DNA of 64,000 nucleotides from Odiellus spinosus (lineage: Eukaryota; Arthropoda; Arachnida; Opiliones; Phalangiidae): the NCBI GenBank assembly GCA_963920705.1, contig OY987233.1, positions 4,392,001 through 4,456,000 on the forward strand. Direction: 5' to 3'. The notes under the pieces were generated by a model, which worked only from the letters and a program-made list of their open reading frames with translations, had not been told where the DNA came from and made no database searches. Positions 22,009 through 34,173 of the stretch are shown here, in pieces. Position 1 is the first letter of the stretch; every line of letters begins with the position of its first letter. The position numbers and the translations under genes were made by a program.

Positions 22009-22259
22009 ATTCATTAAAGATATTTCGCTACAATTAGTTGTATTCTTAGAAAGCATATTTATTCCCGTATAAAAATAGATTTTTTCCTAATAAAAACTAC
22101 TCCTAAGTCTACAAGTATATAGTATATAAGATGGATTCATTACAGATATTTCGCTGCAATTAGTTGCATTCTTAGAAAGCATATTTATTCCCGTATAAAA
22201 ATAGATTTTTTCCTAATAAAAAAAGCCTTTCTAAGTCTGCAAGTATATAAATAAGATGG
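22009..22259 (+). repeat. Tandem duplication of a 125/126-bp segment
   Basis: 22009-22134 and 22135-22259 are nearly identical direct repeats, both beginning ATTCATTA and ending AAGATGG, with TTATTCCCGTATAAAAATAG in the middle. Differences are a few substitutions and one small indel. Confidence 0.92.
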
Positions 22260-22779
22260 TTACGATGAGCTAACGTAATATCGAATAACACAATAAAAAC
22301 GCAGTTATAAGCTAAGAAGAATCTCAAATTTCAATAGAACAGATATATCTTCAACGAAAATGGAAGGTTCTTCTAAGGTTGGAACTAAACTACATATAAC
22401 GCTTCGTGTATAAAAAAAAACAGTTAAACATAAAATAGGAAGTTTGGTGGCTACTTTTTACGGCAATACGAAAGCTAGGCCGTATAGTGAGTGGGTTAAG
22501 ACTGTTTACGTTGGTATAGGACAGGGTATATAGCAAAAAAGAACAGAAACAAGCAAGCTGGCTCACCATATAACTATTTTTTATCGTTTTTGCGCGAGCC
22601 GCTGAAACATTGGCGTAAATCAAGTGCGAAGAAAATATATTTCTAGTGAGCTGGCTATAAAAGTTTCCCTACTACCGACGAAACACTAGTTGAATGTGAA
22701 GACCACAAAAAAATCGGGGGTTATTCTCATATAAAGAGTAGTTTTCACTCTATCTTCATCTCCCTATAATGTTTTAGTT
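22260..22779. other. Unique spacer
   Basis: AT-rich, with no gene recognised. Confidence 0.5.
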
Positions 22780-23012
22780 AAAGTCTATCACTTTATTCCA
22801 TAAAAGTAAACATCGCCTCGTAGCTTAATACTATCAGCAAAGGTCCGGGTAAATGTATCAACAGATTCGGCAGGATTCGAGACACTCTAGCGGCCGCAGT
22901 CGCCGAGCAAATAGTGAACGGAGGAAGCGCCACCTTTGGACGAATTCCGACGTTCGGGGGAAGACAATATAGCCAAGCGCGGCCCGCCTAAATTCCGTCC
23001 CTCTCTCCCAAT
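22780..23012 (+). mobile_element. MITE family D, copy 4, left portion
   Basis: Full left terminal repeat (AAAGTCTATCACTTTATTCC), through CGGCCGCAGTCGCCG and CCGTCCCTCTCTCCC. It then breaks off into unrelated sequence. Confidence 0.85.
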
Positions 23013-23228
23013 TCCAAGCTACTAGTGGTTGAGCTTCATTGAAGCAATTTCTAAGCACCCAGAGTTTGAGCTACAAACAACGGTTGAGTGACTTTCTTTC
23101 GATTTTTAGGCGATTTATAAGCAACTCTTCTTCACGATTTTCAGGCTATTTTTACTCAACTTATAGTCATCCAACGGTTAGGCAACTGATAGGCTACCGT
23201 TGCTTAATATCTTGGCTACTCTTGGAAG
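23013..23228. other. 216-bp segment between two overlapping D pieces
   Basis: Not seen elsewhere in the window. It separates D pieces that overlap by about 90 bp of the consensus, so it is not a simple insertion with a short target duplication. Confidence 0.6.
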
Positions 23229-23455
23229 CTCCACTCTTTGGAGAGATTCCGGAGTTGGCGGAAGACAATTAAGCCAAGCGCGGCTCGCCTAAATTTCGTC
23301 CCTCTTTCCCGACTCAAAATATCGTGGAAGAGTCCAGACCACTTGAGCCAGACAGGGGTGATGATTTTTTTGGCTATTTTTAAGTGATGGGCTAGTACGT
23401 TTATTTGGCCCTTTGCTGATAGTATTAAGCTACAAGGCATTGTTTAAATTTATGG
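23229..23455 (+). mobile_element. MITE family D, copy 5, right portion
   Basis: Starts inside D (CCACTCTTTGGAGAGATTCC), repeats the part already present at 22925-23012, and continues through GCCAGACAGGGGTGATGA to a decayed right terminal repeat. Confidence 0.85.
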
Positions 23456-24369
23456 ATAGAGTTTGAAATTTTTTAATTCCATTTCAAGCTTATGAAAAAT
23501 CATCTATGATAGCCTGACTTTAATACTTTACGTGAAGTTTCGCGGTTCAAATCGATATGGAATAACTTTTTCCTAGAGAAAAGGTTATATCCACCTTTCA
23601 ATAAAACGATCAAACAGTTGATATAAAAACCCATAAATTTCAGACAATGAAAACGAGACTTTAAAAAAGGTAAAATTTACGACTGGACGAAGCAAAACAA
23701 GCTTCGAAACTTTCCGACGCTTTCTTGGCTTTTAAATTTATTTTTATCGTTATACTGTTGGGTTTCTAGAACAAACCATAGTCAAGATATCTTTTATATA
23801 TCTTAAAATTGAATTAAAGTATGAGGGAAGTTAATCTCCATACGCTTACGCGTTAATTCCCACGCTCGGAGATATAATTCGCGAGTTGGCCAAAATGTAG
23901 CTTTTAAATTTAGCGTGTGTTCTAGATATTCATATATATAATAATAATATATTCTGAAGTTTCACGAATAATTTAAAATTATAAAATTCGTTCTACTTGG
24001 GATTGACAGCGCTTAGAAAGCTACGTTACCCGTTATTTCTATGACTATAGTATATCTAGAAGATTATAGGAATGGCCAAGCATTGTCCGTGATGCCAATT
24101 CCTGGTGAAATTGACTTACACGCAAATATATAAATGGTGCGAGCGAAATAGTATTTTAAAATGCCTGTTCCCAAGACTATTTACCGGTTTAGAAGGCAAA
24201 GCGGCTAGCAGAATTTAACACAATTTAAATGCAATTAAGGTGGCGTGTTTAACTCTAACTTATAAAGAACAGAAATAATTTAAAGTTCTTAATTTGAATA
24301 CATTTATTTTTTTGGTAAAAGTTGTACTGTAAAAATGAGAAATTAGTATTTTTGAATAAATCAGATTAG
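23456..24369. other. Unique AT-rich spacer
   Basis: No gene recognised. Confidence 0.5.
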
Positions 24370-25037
24370 AATGATTTGAAAGATTTATTAAGAATTTTGA
24401 ATGATTTGAAGTATTTATTAAGAATTTTGAATGATTTGAAGGATTTGTTAAGAATTTTGAAGGATTTGAAGGATTTGTTAAGAATTTTGTATGATTTGAA
24501 GGATTTGTTAAGAATTTTGAATGATTTGAAAGATTTATTAAGAATTTTGAATGATTTGAAAGATTTATTAAGAATTTTGAAGGATTTGAAAGATTTATTA
24601 AGAATTTTGAAGGATTTGAAAGATTTATTAAGAATTTTGAAGGATTTGAAAGATTTATTAAGAATTTTGAAGGATTTGAAAGATTTATTAAGAATTTTGA
24701 AGGATTTGAAAGATTTATTAAGAATTTTGAAGGATTTGAAAGATTTATTAAGAATTTTGAAGGATTTGAAAGATTTATTAAGAATTTTGAAGGATTTGAA
24801 AGACTTGTTAATTTTGAAGGAATTGAATGATTTGTTAAGAATTTTGAATGATTTGAAAGATTTGTTAAGCATTTTGAAAGATTTGTTAAGCATTTTGAAA
24901 GATTTGTTAAGAATTTCGAATAATCTGAAAGATTTGTTAAGAATTTCGAATAATCTGAAAGATTTGTTAAGAATTTTGAGTGATTTGAAAGATTTGAAAG
25001 ATTTGTTAAGAATTTTAAATAATTTTAAGATTTTTTG
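24370..25037. repeat. 30-bp minisatellite, about 22 units
   Basis: Unit built from GATTTGAAAGATTTATTAAG followed by AATTTTGAAG. Homogeneous between about 24570 and 24800; the right third has 20-bp and 10-bp shortened units. Indels are multiples of 10 bp and mostly in units of three codons, so frames of 220 (plus) and 230 (minus) codons stay open. The plus frame gives an ILKDLKDLLR decapeptide, the minus frame NKSFKSFKIL. Both strands being open at once, with no flanking exon signal, argues for a DNA repeat. Confidence 0.93.
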
Positions 25038-25735
25038 AGATTCGAAAGATTTGCTCAAAGGTATTTGAAGATTTTAATTTTTTAGGGAAAATTAAAATAT
25101 TTGAAGATTTGAATTATTTTAGAAAAACTAAAATATTTGAATATTTTAAATCCTTATACCTGTACTAAATTTGTAGGAGTGTCAAACACTTCACAAACCT
25201 ATCAAGTGAAATTCTAAGATCTACTTTTTCCTTAAAAAAAATGTATTATGCCACCTTCTTTGAGTACTAAGAAAGTCTTCACCAAATATGGTATAAAAAC
25301 CCCAAAATATTACATTTTCCCGTGAGGCCATACCCGATGAGGGGGAAAATAGCGTTGAAATATACTACAAATGGATACATATAACCAGTATTGTCCATGT
25401 AACATACGTACATTGTCAATATATACAAAATTTAATAATTAAGTTTTACTTTCTTTCTGGTGCGATGCATCTCTCCTTTCTAGGTTTTTTTTTTTCCCAG
25501 CCTGTTTTTTTTTTTTCCTTTTTTCTTTACGGGGTATCAAATCATCCAGGGTTATTCAATTTACAAATGTGACCCTAGGGCATGCTGGCTGACTGGGTAT
25601 AGAAGTAGAAAGCGAGCATGCAGACCCAAATATTAACACGAAAAATAGCTAGCCGTATAATGCGCAGTTTCATCATGAAACAAAAATACAAAGGGAGGAG
25701 CAGATGTTAAAAAAAATATGAGTGAGTTCTAAATT
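25038..25735. other. Decayed array edge and unique spacer
   Basis: AAAATATTTGAAGATTTGAAT-like phrases to about 25150 look like decayed 30-bp units. Beyond that the sequence is unique, with T-runs near 25486-25520. No gene. Confidence 0.5.
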
Positions 25736-25797
25736 GGTAATTTACGGGGTAAATTACCAGGGTAATGGTAATTTACGATTTGTTTTGGTAAAAACGT
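25736..25797. repeat. Small palindromic repeat U, copy 1
   Basis: GGTAAATTACC and GGTAATTTACG form a compact hairpin followed by TTTGTTTTGGTAAAAA. Recurs at 28387 and partly at 29115. Confidence 0.65.
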
Positions 25798-25884
25798 TTT
25801 GGATTAAATGCGAACAAACTTTTAAATCGTCTAAAAGTTTATTTTTCAATAGTTAATCGTGTCTTTGGTCTTAAACTGAAGCTT

Positions 25885-26165
25885 TTTCATGAACTCCAAA
25901 TGGAAATTGAGTAGCATTTTCGGAAAGATCGTTAAAAAACGATTCAAAATATATATACATATGTCATAGAACAAAATTACAGCGACACTAAAAATACATA
26001 TTTTATAATCGCCATTTTCGAAATTTTTAAAATAAAAATTCCCCGCAATCTACGTCATCACTATGGTCGAGTGATTTCGCTATTGTAATTAGAGTCTACA
26101 GTTGATAAGGTCGCTTTCACGCGGTATTTTTCGTAAAAGAACTTATAGTGACAGTCTCACTTTAA
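25885..26165 (-). repeat. Family C copy (reverse)
   Basis: From CATGAACTCCAAATGG through GCGACACTAAAAATAC, TACGTCATCACTATGGTCG and GGTCGCTTTCACGCGG, ending AGTGACAGTCTCACTTT. The end motif places the GTGAGACTGT terminus directly next to the AAGTACTTTTACG-type segment, giving a short derivative. Confidence 0.8.
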
Positions 26166-26727
26166 ACAAATTTTATACAGACGAATTTCTAGCACGGATA
26201 AAGTTAGGTTATTTTCTTCCGTTATCAGTAAATAAACAAATAGAAATAACGACCGGTACCATATCTTTGTTCACGCTGTCAATTTGTGGTGGAATTCTTA
26301 TTTAAACCTAACCCAATAAGTTATAAAGGTACGAAAATAACGTCTAGGTAACTTGAAAGCATTCGAAAAGTCGGTAGCTCGTCTTTCTGCCTTTCACTTT
26401 ATTGACTCCAAGTCAGAAAATAAAATTCCTTTCGTAATACGCCCTTTCTTTTATTTTTCTTCCAGCTTCATGCTATCTAACGCAATGAATAACGCACCCC
26501 ATTCTCGAGGGAAACTAATGCAAAAGGGGTTCTTTCCTAACCCTAAAAAATACTCTAATAGTAAAATATATATATAACGATATATTGCGTGAAACAAAGG
26601 CTAAGGAACTTTTATAAAAATAAAGATAACCTTGTTTTTTTCCAATAATATTACGTAACATATTTTAAATTTAGTTTAATAAATATCAGTGTTTTTCTGA
26701 ATATTACTGTTAATATTAAAATAAAAA
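26166..26727. other. Unique spacer
   Basis: A 74-codon ORF (26353-26577) and a 67-codon ORF (26102-26305) that starts inside the C copy. Neither is recognised. Confidence 0.45.
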
Positions 26728-27134
26728 TTAAATGGGAACTTGGAGCTAAAATGGAACAGCTTTTTAATTTATTTTCGTACTCATCAGGCCAATTTTTAGA
26801 CACTTTTTTGGTGTTTAAATTAATTTCTAAAGTTTGGTAAAATTTCTATAAAAGTAAATATAAATTCGGACCAATCATATTATTTCAGCCTTCAACAGTG
26901 CTTGTAATGTCTTAACATTAAAAGAATAGGCCGGCGTTTGATGCCTAAGACCTTGGTCATCAAACGCCGGACAGTATAAGCGCTGTTGAAGGCTGAAATA
27001 ATAGGATTGGCTAGATTTTATATTTACTATTATTCAAATTGTACCCAAAAATTCTCAAATACGTTTTTTGTCACGATGATTCTGAAAATAAATTCAAAAG
27101 CTGTTCCATTTTAACCTCCAAGTTTTCCTTTTAT
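26728..27134. mobile_element. Hairpin MITE family B, copy 5
   Basis: Left end TTAAATGGGAACTTGGAG, right end CCTCCAAGTTTTCCTTTTA. The apex CTAAGACCTTGGTCATC is intact, but part of the inner right arm is deleted, so the arms are unequal. Confidence 0.85.
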
Positions 27135-27629
27135 TAATAATAAATTGTAATTTTTGATTAGAAATTAACTATTTCTCATTCCAGTTACAGACCTAAACCT
27201 CGAAACGTTTATTTCCGGGTATAATTTTATGCATTTAAATGTATAAAAGTTGATTTGTTAAAGCTACACAAAATTAACTCGAAAATTAAATATTTTATAA
27301 AATATAATGGTTATTAGATTCCAAGCACTAATTATATTCAAAGTAACACAATGATAATTTATATCCTGTGTTATGAAATCCAATTTTTTTGCAATGCGCC
27401 TGTAAAAGTGTTCCAGCCACTACGCTCCGGTGTTCAGAGAGAAGCCCAACCCATTGCACCTTCTCCATCAGAATTTCAATGAGTCTCTAAGCTTACGCCA
27501 TGTCAATTAAAAATATTTTTGGATTTTTTATAATATTAAAAAAATTGAAAATTCACCAGAAATGAAGTCATCAATTCTGCCTATAATTAAAGTGTCTGTG
27601 AATTATAAAAGATAGTTGACTTTCTGTTA
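27135..27629. other. Unique spacer
   Basis: AT-rich, with no gene recognised. Confidence 0.5.
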
Positions 27630-27925
27630 TATGTACTTTTACGGAAAAGACCGCGCGAAAGCGACCTTATCACTGGTGCCAGAAGGCGCCAAAATCAACC
27701 ATAGACTCTATACAATAGCGAAAACACGTGACCATAGTGATGACCTAGTATTGCGGGGAAATTAAATTTAAAAATTTTAGAAATGGCGATTATAAAATAT
27801 GTATTTTCCTGTCACGGTAATTTTGTTCTATGACATATGTATATGTATATATATTTTGAATCGTTTTTTAACGATCTTTCCGAAAATTAAACTCAATTTC
27901 CATTTGGAATTCATGAAACATAAAA
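27630..27925 (+). repeat. Family C copy
   Basis: ATGTACTTTTACGGAAAAG through GACCGCGCGAAAGCGACC, GACCATAGTGATGACC, GGCGATTATAAAATATG and TTTCCATTTGGAATTCATG. The 69-codon ORF starting inside it is chance. Confidence 0.85.
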
Positions 27926-28386
27926 TTTTGGACCACGAAGACGATCCTGTCGAAACTACAGATATATATAATAATTACTTAAAGCACGTTTTAAATTTAT
28001 TGAAATAGATCAAAGAAGACTAATATATACGTCGAGTTTTTATCTTTTGTAGAATTTTCCGTTGTTAATTTATTTGGAAGAATATTTGGGAGCTAGCCGG
28101 GATTGAGTTCACGGCCCTTACATAAGGATGTCACTATTAATAAATTTTCAAAGTTTAAGCTTTACTTCAAGGCGCGCCCAGAGATGATATTCAAAATTTT
28201 ACCGGATTAAGCCTTGGTATAGAGCCAAGGCGATGAATATTTACAAAGTTTCTAGTTTCGAAGAGGATGGTTCCTTTTATATTTTAATGAATCAAAATAT
28301 TTAAGAAAACGAAGTACCCTTTGAACAACAATGTATCAAATTTCACAACGGGTTGGAGGCAAAGGCAAAGCTAGACTACGCGCCAT
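27926..28386. other. Unique spacer
   Basis: No gene or repeat recognised. Confidence 0.5.
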
Positions 28387-28450
28387 ACGTAATTTATGCG
28401 GTAATTTACCACGGTAATGGTAATTTACGGATTGTTATAGTAAAAATTAC
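28387..28450. repeat. Small palindromic repeat U, copy 2
   Basis: GGTAATTTACCACGGTAATG and GGTAATTTACGG, matching copy 1. It directly abuts B copy 6. Confidence 0.65.
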
Positions 28451-28950
28451 TAAAAGTGAAACTTGGAGCTAAAGATGGTACAAGTTTTGAATTTATTTTC
28501 TGAATCACCAAGCCAAAAACCTTATTCTAGAATTTTTCACAATTTTTAGACACGTTTTTGGTGTTTAAATTAAATTTATTTGGTAAAGTTTCTATAAAAT
28601 TAGATATAAAATTGGGCCAATCATATCTTTTCAGGCTTCAACAGCGCTTGTAATGCTTGTAGTGTTCTAATATTATAAGAATAGGCCTGCGTTTGATGCC
28701 CAAGACCTTGGTTATCAGACGTCGGCTTATTCTTTTAATATTAGGACATTACAAGCGTTGTTGATGGCTGAAATAATATGATTGGTCCGAATTTATATTT
28801 ACTTTTATAGTACTTTTACCAAACTTTAGAAATTAATTTAAACACCAAAAACGTCTCTAAAAATTGCTTGAAAATTCTAGAATACGTTTTTGGCATGCTG
28901 ATTCCGAGAATAATAAGCTGTTCCATTTTTAGCTCCAAGTTTCACTTTAA
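28451..28950. mobile_element. Hairpin MITE family B, copy 6, full length
   Basis: Termini AAAGTGAAACTTGGAGC and GCTCCAAGTTTCACTTTAA share the same variant (GTGAAAC instead of GGGAAAC) on both arms. The left TTAA is mutated to CTAA. Arms about 240 bp, apex GCCCAAGACCTTGGTTATC. Confidence 0.9.
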
Positions 28951-29626
28951 TGTAATTTTTAATATCTGAATCACGCTGCCCTATCAATGCCAACTCAAAA
29001 TGGTCAAACATAACATGAAAAACATTAATTTTTCATGATTCTAGGGATATTTAGTCTGAATGATAATTTTGAAATTAAAAGCACAGAAATTCAAATACAT
29101 ATTCTGTGAATACCAGTAAATCACCGCGTAATTTACCAATTACCAAGATTACGGTCACTTTATAACTCTATAGAGCCTAGATTTAGCAGACTCGACTATT
29201 GTCGAGGTACAGAAAGCTATAATTTAAAACTAAACCTAACGTTAGTAAAAGGTTTTCAATTTATAATTACGCTCTTTAAGTTGAATTGGGTAATGCGTTT
29301 AATATTCTAAAAATGTGCTCATACTCATAAATATTTAATAGAGATTGTTTGATAGAGTAGTTTGAATTTTCCAAAAAGGGGTGTGTCCAAATTATTACCC
29401 GCGCTACACACATGACCCCAATAATTGACCAATGATTATTCAGACCTTGTAACGCGCGTATTACTAAATATACAAAATTAAAAATGTATAACTTACGATA
29501 CAGTAACAGACCACATTTATGAATAATTGTGTAAAGAAACAACGATGACTTACCTAGAAGAGAAAAAGGAAAAAAATGCATATAATTAGAAAATAAATCT
29601 GTAATATCAAGATTTTATATGAAACC
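28951..29626. other. Unique spacer with a partial U repeat
   Basis: A reversed partial U (about 29115-29153, CGCGTAATTTACCAATTACC) is present. A 101-codon minus ORF (29276-29581) is unrecognised and is not called as a gene. Confidence 0.45.
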
Positions 29627-29998
29627 AAAGGTCTATCACTATATTCCATAAAAGTAACAATACCCCGTATCTTAATAATACAAAAGTCCGGGTAAATGTA
29701 CCGGCAGATTCTGATTCGAGACACTCTAGAGGCCGCAGACGGTGTAAATAGTGAACGGAGGAAGCGCCACTCTTTGGTGAAATTCCGGAGTTGGGGGAAG
29801 ACAATATGGCCAAGTGCGGCCCGCCTAAATTCCGTCCCTCTCTCCCGACTCTAAATATCGAAGAAGAGTCCAAATCACTGGAGCTAGACAGGGGTGATGA
29901 CTTTTTTGGTAATTTTTAAGTGATGGGCTATGACTTAAAACTGTGACTTGCTGATAGTATCAAGCTACGGGGCGTTGTTTACTTTTATGGAATAAAAC
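29627..29998 (+). mobile_element. MITE family D, copy 6, near full length
   Basis: Left terminal repeat GGTCTATCACTATATTCC, core GATTCGAGACACTCTAGAGG and CCCGCCTAAATTCCGTCCC, right terminal repeat GGGGCGTTGTTTACTTTTATGG. ORFs on either strand here are shadows of the D sequence. Confidence 0.9.
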
Positions 29999-30558
29999 TA
30001 ACTTTGTATATGCATTCAATTCCAAATGGAATTGAAGATAAAATGCAGGCCCAAACAATATTCCCCAAAAATGTATCAAAAAGATTATTTTCCCATCAAG
30101 ACTGTTACGACAACAGGGACCAGGCTGTTCTTATTCGTTGCCCAGTTGAATAATTAATTACCTCTTATTTTTTGCTTCGGATATAATTCTGAGGGAGAAG
30201 GGGATGAGGTTTCTGAAGGGTCAGTCTACTTAATTAAAACTCTATGAATTATTTAGCGATTTGGCGGACCCCTGAGAGAGAATGACAAAGTCCGCGTATA
30301 AGGGCGAATTTGGACCATATTTCAGACATCTAGGTCATATTCGGCTCGTGGATGTCCCAAAATATAGGTAATAGTCAAGAGATGCTTAATATTTCAATAC
30401 CAGTAATAATTTTTTTTTATTTTTAAAACTTCGATAGCAATCGCGTTAAATTTAAGTGAACATTCCAATTCTATAACTAAAACTATAACATACAAACTAA
30501 ATATATAAATTATAGTTAAAAAAAAAATCCCATTAAGCTTTGGAGCTTCATCTATTAA
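29999..30558. other. Unique spacer
   Basis: No gene recognised. Confidence 0.5.
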
Positions 30559-30941
30559 CAAAAGTCTATCATAAAACTAAACAACACCCTTTACCGTCAT
30601 ACTATCAGCAAAGGTTCAGTTTTACGTCATAGCCCATCACTTAAAAATAGCCAAAAAAGTAATCACCCCTGTCTGGCTCCAGTGATTTGAACTCTTCCTC
30701 GATATTTTGAGTCGGGAGAGAGTGACGGAATTTAGGCTGGCCGCGCTTGGCTATATTGTCGTCCCCCAACTCCTGAATTTCTCCGCAGAGTGTCGCTTCC
30801 TCCGTTCACTATTTACAGGGCGACTGCGGCAGCTAGAGTGTCTTGAATCAGAATCTGCCGGTACATTTACATGGACCTTTGCTGATAGTATTAAGCTAGG
30901 GGGCGTTGTTTACTTTTATTGAATAAAGTGATAGACTTTTG
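30559..30941 (-). mobile_element. MITE family D, copy 7, complete
   Basis: Ends CAAAAGTCTATC and GATAGACTTTTG are perfect complements and define the family boundary. Orientation is opposite to copy 6, 560 bp away. The left terminal repeat has lost part of its inner sequence. Confidence 0.9.
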
Positions 30942-32302
30942 AAGAAAGCTACACAAATTCCAAGTCATTAATATGTTATCATTTTCTTAAGATTGCCTAA
31001 TAACTATAGTATACCAAATAATTTGGAACTAATTATTTTATAACCTATTTCATAACGCTATATATATCGTCAAGGCCAGAATAGCGACTCTTGTAACTAA
31101 AAACCAAGTAAAAACCAAAATATAAGTCATTATATTAATTAAAACTTTAGACGGTAGCTCCAGCCTCGAGCAAAACTTGTTATTTTTCTGGAAGAAAGTG
31201 AAGGAAATTCGATACAATGCTATTTTGCCAATTATTATCAGGCTTGAAGTTCGTTATAGCCACGCGTATCTGAAGTAGAACCTGAACTTAAGCCTTAGCT
31301 GTTATAAAAATTAATTAACCCGAGGCTTTCAATTAAAAAGAAGCCACGAGAAGACAGAGTTCATCCCATAATGGACATGCAAAGGTATAGAAAACTTCAA
31401 AGAGAAATTTATGGATATTATACTAGATGAAAAACGATCTCATTGTTATGGAAAATAATAACCATAGATCTTTAAAATTATTATCTAATACTCTAATTTT
31501 ATACAGCGGTAAATTAAGCGGTAAATGTAGTATATTGTATTTTATTTATTTGTGGTTTTAAACGCGAAATCACTTTTCAAACACTTATTCTTATTTCTAA
31601 TTGAAGAAAGACACGTTAAAAAATAATACGCTAAGCCTCGGCTATATTTAAAATATACGGTGAACTTTAAAAATTAATAACTTTGTTAATAATTGTCCGT
31701 TCTGGACCTTATTGTTCTCATTTTGAAGCCCGATTTACGTTCTAACTGAATCTGTTGTTATTTGGTCAAAAATATTGCACTTAAGTGAGATTAAGGATGC
31801 CTTTCCATATTCACCATAGAAATGGTAAAAAGCTGAAGTTGAAAAGTCAATTTTCCAAGTGAAAATCCAATTATTATTTCACAATATAGTGAGTTTTAAA
31901 AGTTTTTAAAATCCAGAAGCAATTATTATTCTGTGTTTTAGACTTAAATATCGAACTTATCGAAAGGCACCTTTATTCCTTAATTAATCAAGATGAGATG
32001 CGTAGAAGTCTCAGAGTGAAATAAATCTTATATTATTTTATATAGAACATAATATTAAAATTATTATATAATCAATTACACCACGAGTTGGCAGCATGCC
32101 CAAAACCAAGCTAGCTATTATCTCTTTCATTTGATACAGCCTTGCTAGCTTCGCAAACGCCGTCAATTCGAAGTGAAATTGACTTATAGTCGAGATTGAT
32201 TTTGAGGTTATTATACTTTATAGACTGTATAAAACATTCAATCTTTAGTTTATAGCACGTAAGAAGCTATAAGCTTATACGAAAGGTAGGACTTGATCTG
32301 AA
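30942..32302. other. Unique AT-rich spacer
   Basis: 1.4 kb without a recognised repeat, ORF or promoter. Confidence 0.5.
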
Positions 32303-32606
32303 TGAAGTACTTTTACGAAAGAGACGGCGCTAAATCGACCTTAACACTGGTGTCAGAACAAGCGAAAATCAAACTGCAACCTCTATACAATAGCGAAATC
32401 GCGTGATCATAGTGATGACGTAGTATTGCGGGGACTTTTTATTTTAAAATATCAAAAATGGCGATTATAAAATATGTATTTTACTGCCTCTGCAATTTTG
32501 TTCTATGATATACGTATATATATTTAGAATCGTTTTTTACCGATCTTTCCAAAAATGTTACTCAATTTTTATTTGGAGTTCGTTAAAAATCCACGAGAGT
32601 CTAACT
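32303..32606 (+). repeat. Family C copy
   Basis: GAAGTACTTTTACGAAAGAG to TTTTTATTTGGAGTTCG and a decayed tail. The overlapping ORFs at 32555-32833 and 32640-32828 start in or just after it and are not credible genes. Confidence 0.8.
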
Positions 32607-33427
32607 TTAAAAGCAAAACAGATTTAAGCGTGGTAACAAGTGAAAGTGGAATTGACTATACATGTCTCGCCATCAGTTCTAATAAAGGAAAAATGGATTC
32701 TTTCCGCTTCAACTCTTTCGTCTACAGTTCCGGGTTTCCAAAGATGGTTAAAACAATGGATTATGTTAAAATTAATAAAAGTGTATTTTTTAATTTTGGT
32801 AGAAATTACTATAATCAGAAGGATATAATATAGGAGAAGTTAGAAACTATGTATCTAACCTCCTCAATGAGATAATAGATAAATATATAAAAGGGAGGAG
32901 TCCTTTTTCGTAAGTTGAGCGTCGACGTCACCTGTGACGTTTCTTGTGCAAAAGCACGGCGCCCGCAGTCAGAATGACAAAATTCTAAAGATCTCTAGTT
33001 TTACTCTCAAGCTTAACGCCTGCTTTCACCGCGCCTGTGTTTTTTTTTTTACATCCGGAACTCTAGGGGATGAGTGACGTCTACAGTGACGCGCCGCTAA
33101 ACTAACAAGTTGATCAAGCCGAACTGAGCTTTTTATATATTTATCTATTGTGTAATAAGAGTCTGACCAACTTAAAATGAGTCTGTGAAGGTTTTTTCAC
33201 GTGTTCCTAATTAAATTTGAATATCATTTTCGGAAGATCTTTAAAAAACGATTAAAAAACGATTAAAAATTAATTAGCATAATCATAAAAGTAATATTTA
33301 ATGAAGTTGTTCTAATTTGGTTGAAATTATTTACAAAATAACCTTTGATAGGGACCAAGAGCGGTTCGAAACTAGATTTTCCTTCACTTAAAGATTAACT
33401 TAAATGCTTGTTAAACATCACAATTTT
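32607..33427. other. Spacer containing a small foldback with TATA-like arms
   Basis: ATAGATAAATATATAAAA (32875-32892) is exactly complementary to 33131-33148. Inside are TGACG-rich stretches (GTCACCTGTGACG near 32926; GTGACGTCTACAGTGACG near 33073). A reversed C 3' fragment lies at about 33195-33270. Confidence 0.5.
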
Positions 33428-33705
33428 TACGGATTTTCACGAACTCCAAATGGAAATTGAGTAACATTTTCGGAAAGATCGTTAAAATATACATACATAT
33501 GTCACAGAAAACAATTACAGAGACTGTAAAAATACATTTAAGAAATCACCATTTTCGTAATTTTTAAAATTAAAATTCCTCGCAATACTACGTCATCACT
33601 ATGGTCGCTTGATTTCGCTATTGTATAGAGTCTACAGTTGATTCTCGCGCGTTCTGGCACCAGTAATAAGTCGCTTTCGCGCGGTCTTTCTCGTAAAAGT
33701 ACTTA
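33428..33705 (-). repeat. Family C copy (reverse)
   Basis: TTTTCACGAACTCCAAATGG through TACGTCATCACTATGGTCG and GCGCGGTCTTTCTCG to TAAAAGTACTTAATTC. Forms an inverted pair with the copy at 32303. Confidence 0.85.
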
Positions 33706-34130
33706 ATTCAGAAAGTCATTTTAGAGCTCTACAGGCTTTCGCCACTTCAAAAATATTTAACATTTTTCATTGGATACAACAGCCGGAAAGATACGCGGTT
33801 TAGTGGTTGGGGGGATGGATTGTCCAATTCGTGCTTCTTGGCTAGAAGGACGAGCTTATCGTTGACTAATAGCTCTCTTTATCTCGGTAGCTATATGGCT
33901 TTCCAAAAGAAAAACTATCCTTTATCGCTCTTCAAAAATTTATCGCTCAACCTTTTATATTGGGCGGTACAACTTTCTTGCCCCAAAGAAAAAGTCAGAC
34001 TATATCGTCTTTAAAACTGATACTAGTTAAATATCTGGTGTGTGTGTGGGGGGGGGGGGGGGCTTAAAATCTTTAAAATTGGGTTATAAAAAATAAAATT
34101 TCATTTGTATAACATATAAAATCATACACT
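33706..34130. other. Unique spacer with a G-run
   Basis: A short GT tract leads into G15 at 34048-34062. The 64-codon ORF at 33820 is unrecognised. Confidence 0.5.
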
Positions 34131-34173
34131 GGGGGAATTCAACTTAACAACAAGTGAATTTTTTATCGATTCC
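34131..34173. mobile_element. Family A fragment (left tip)
   Basis: GGGGGAATTCAACTTAAC through CAAGTGAATTTTTTATCG matches the A left end, cut off where B copy 7 begins. Confidence 0.7.

Noticed and set aside
24366-25058. 220-codon and 230-codon ORFs with a decapeptide repeat
   Set aside because: 30-bp minisatellite, open on both strands, with no flanking coding signal.
29276-29581. 101-codon minus ORF as a gene
   Set aside because: No domain recognised, hydrophobic low-complexity composition from AT-rich DNA.
32555-32833. 92-codon ORF as a gene
   Set aside because: Its start lies inside a family C repeat and the rest has no recognisable domain.
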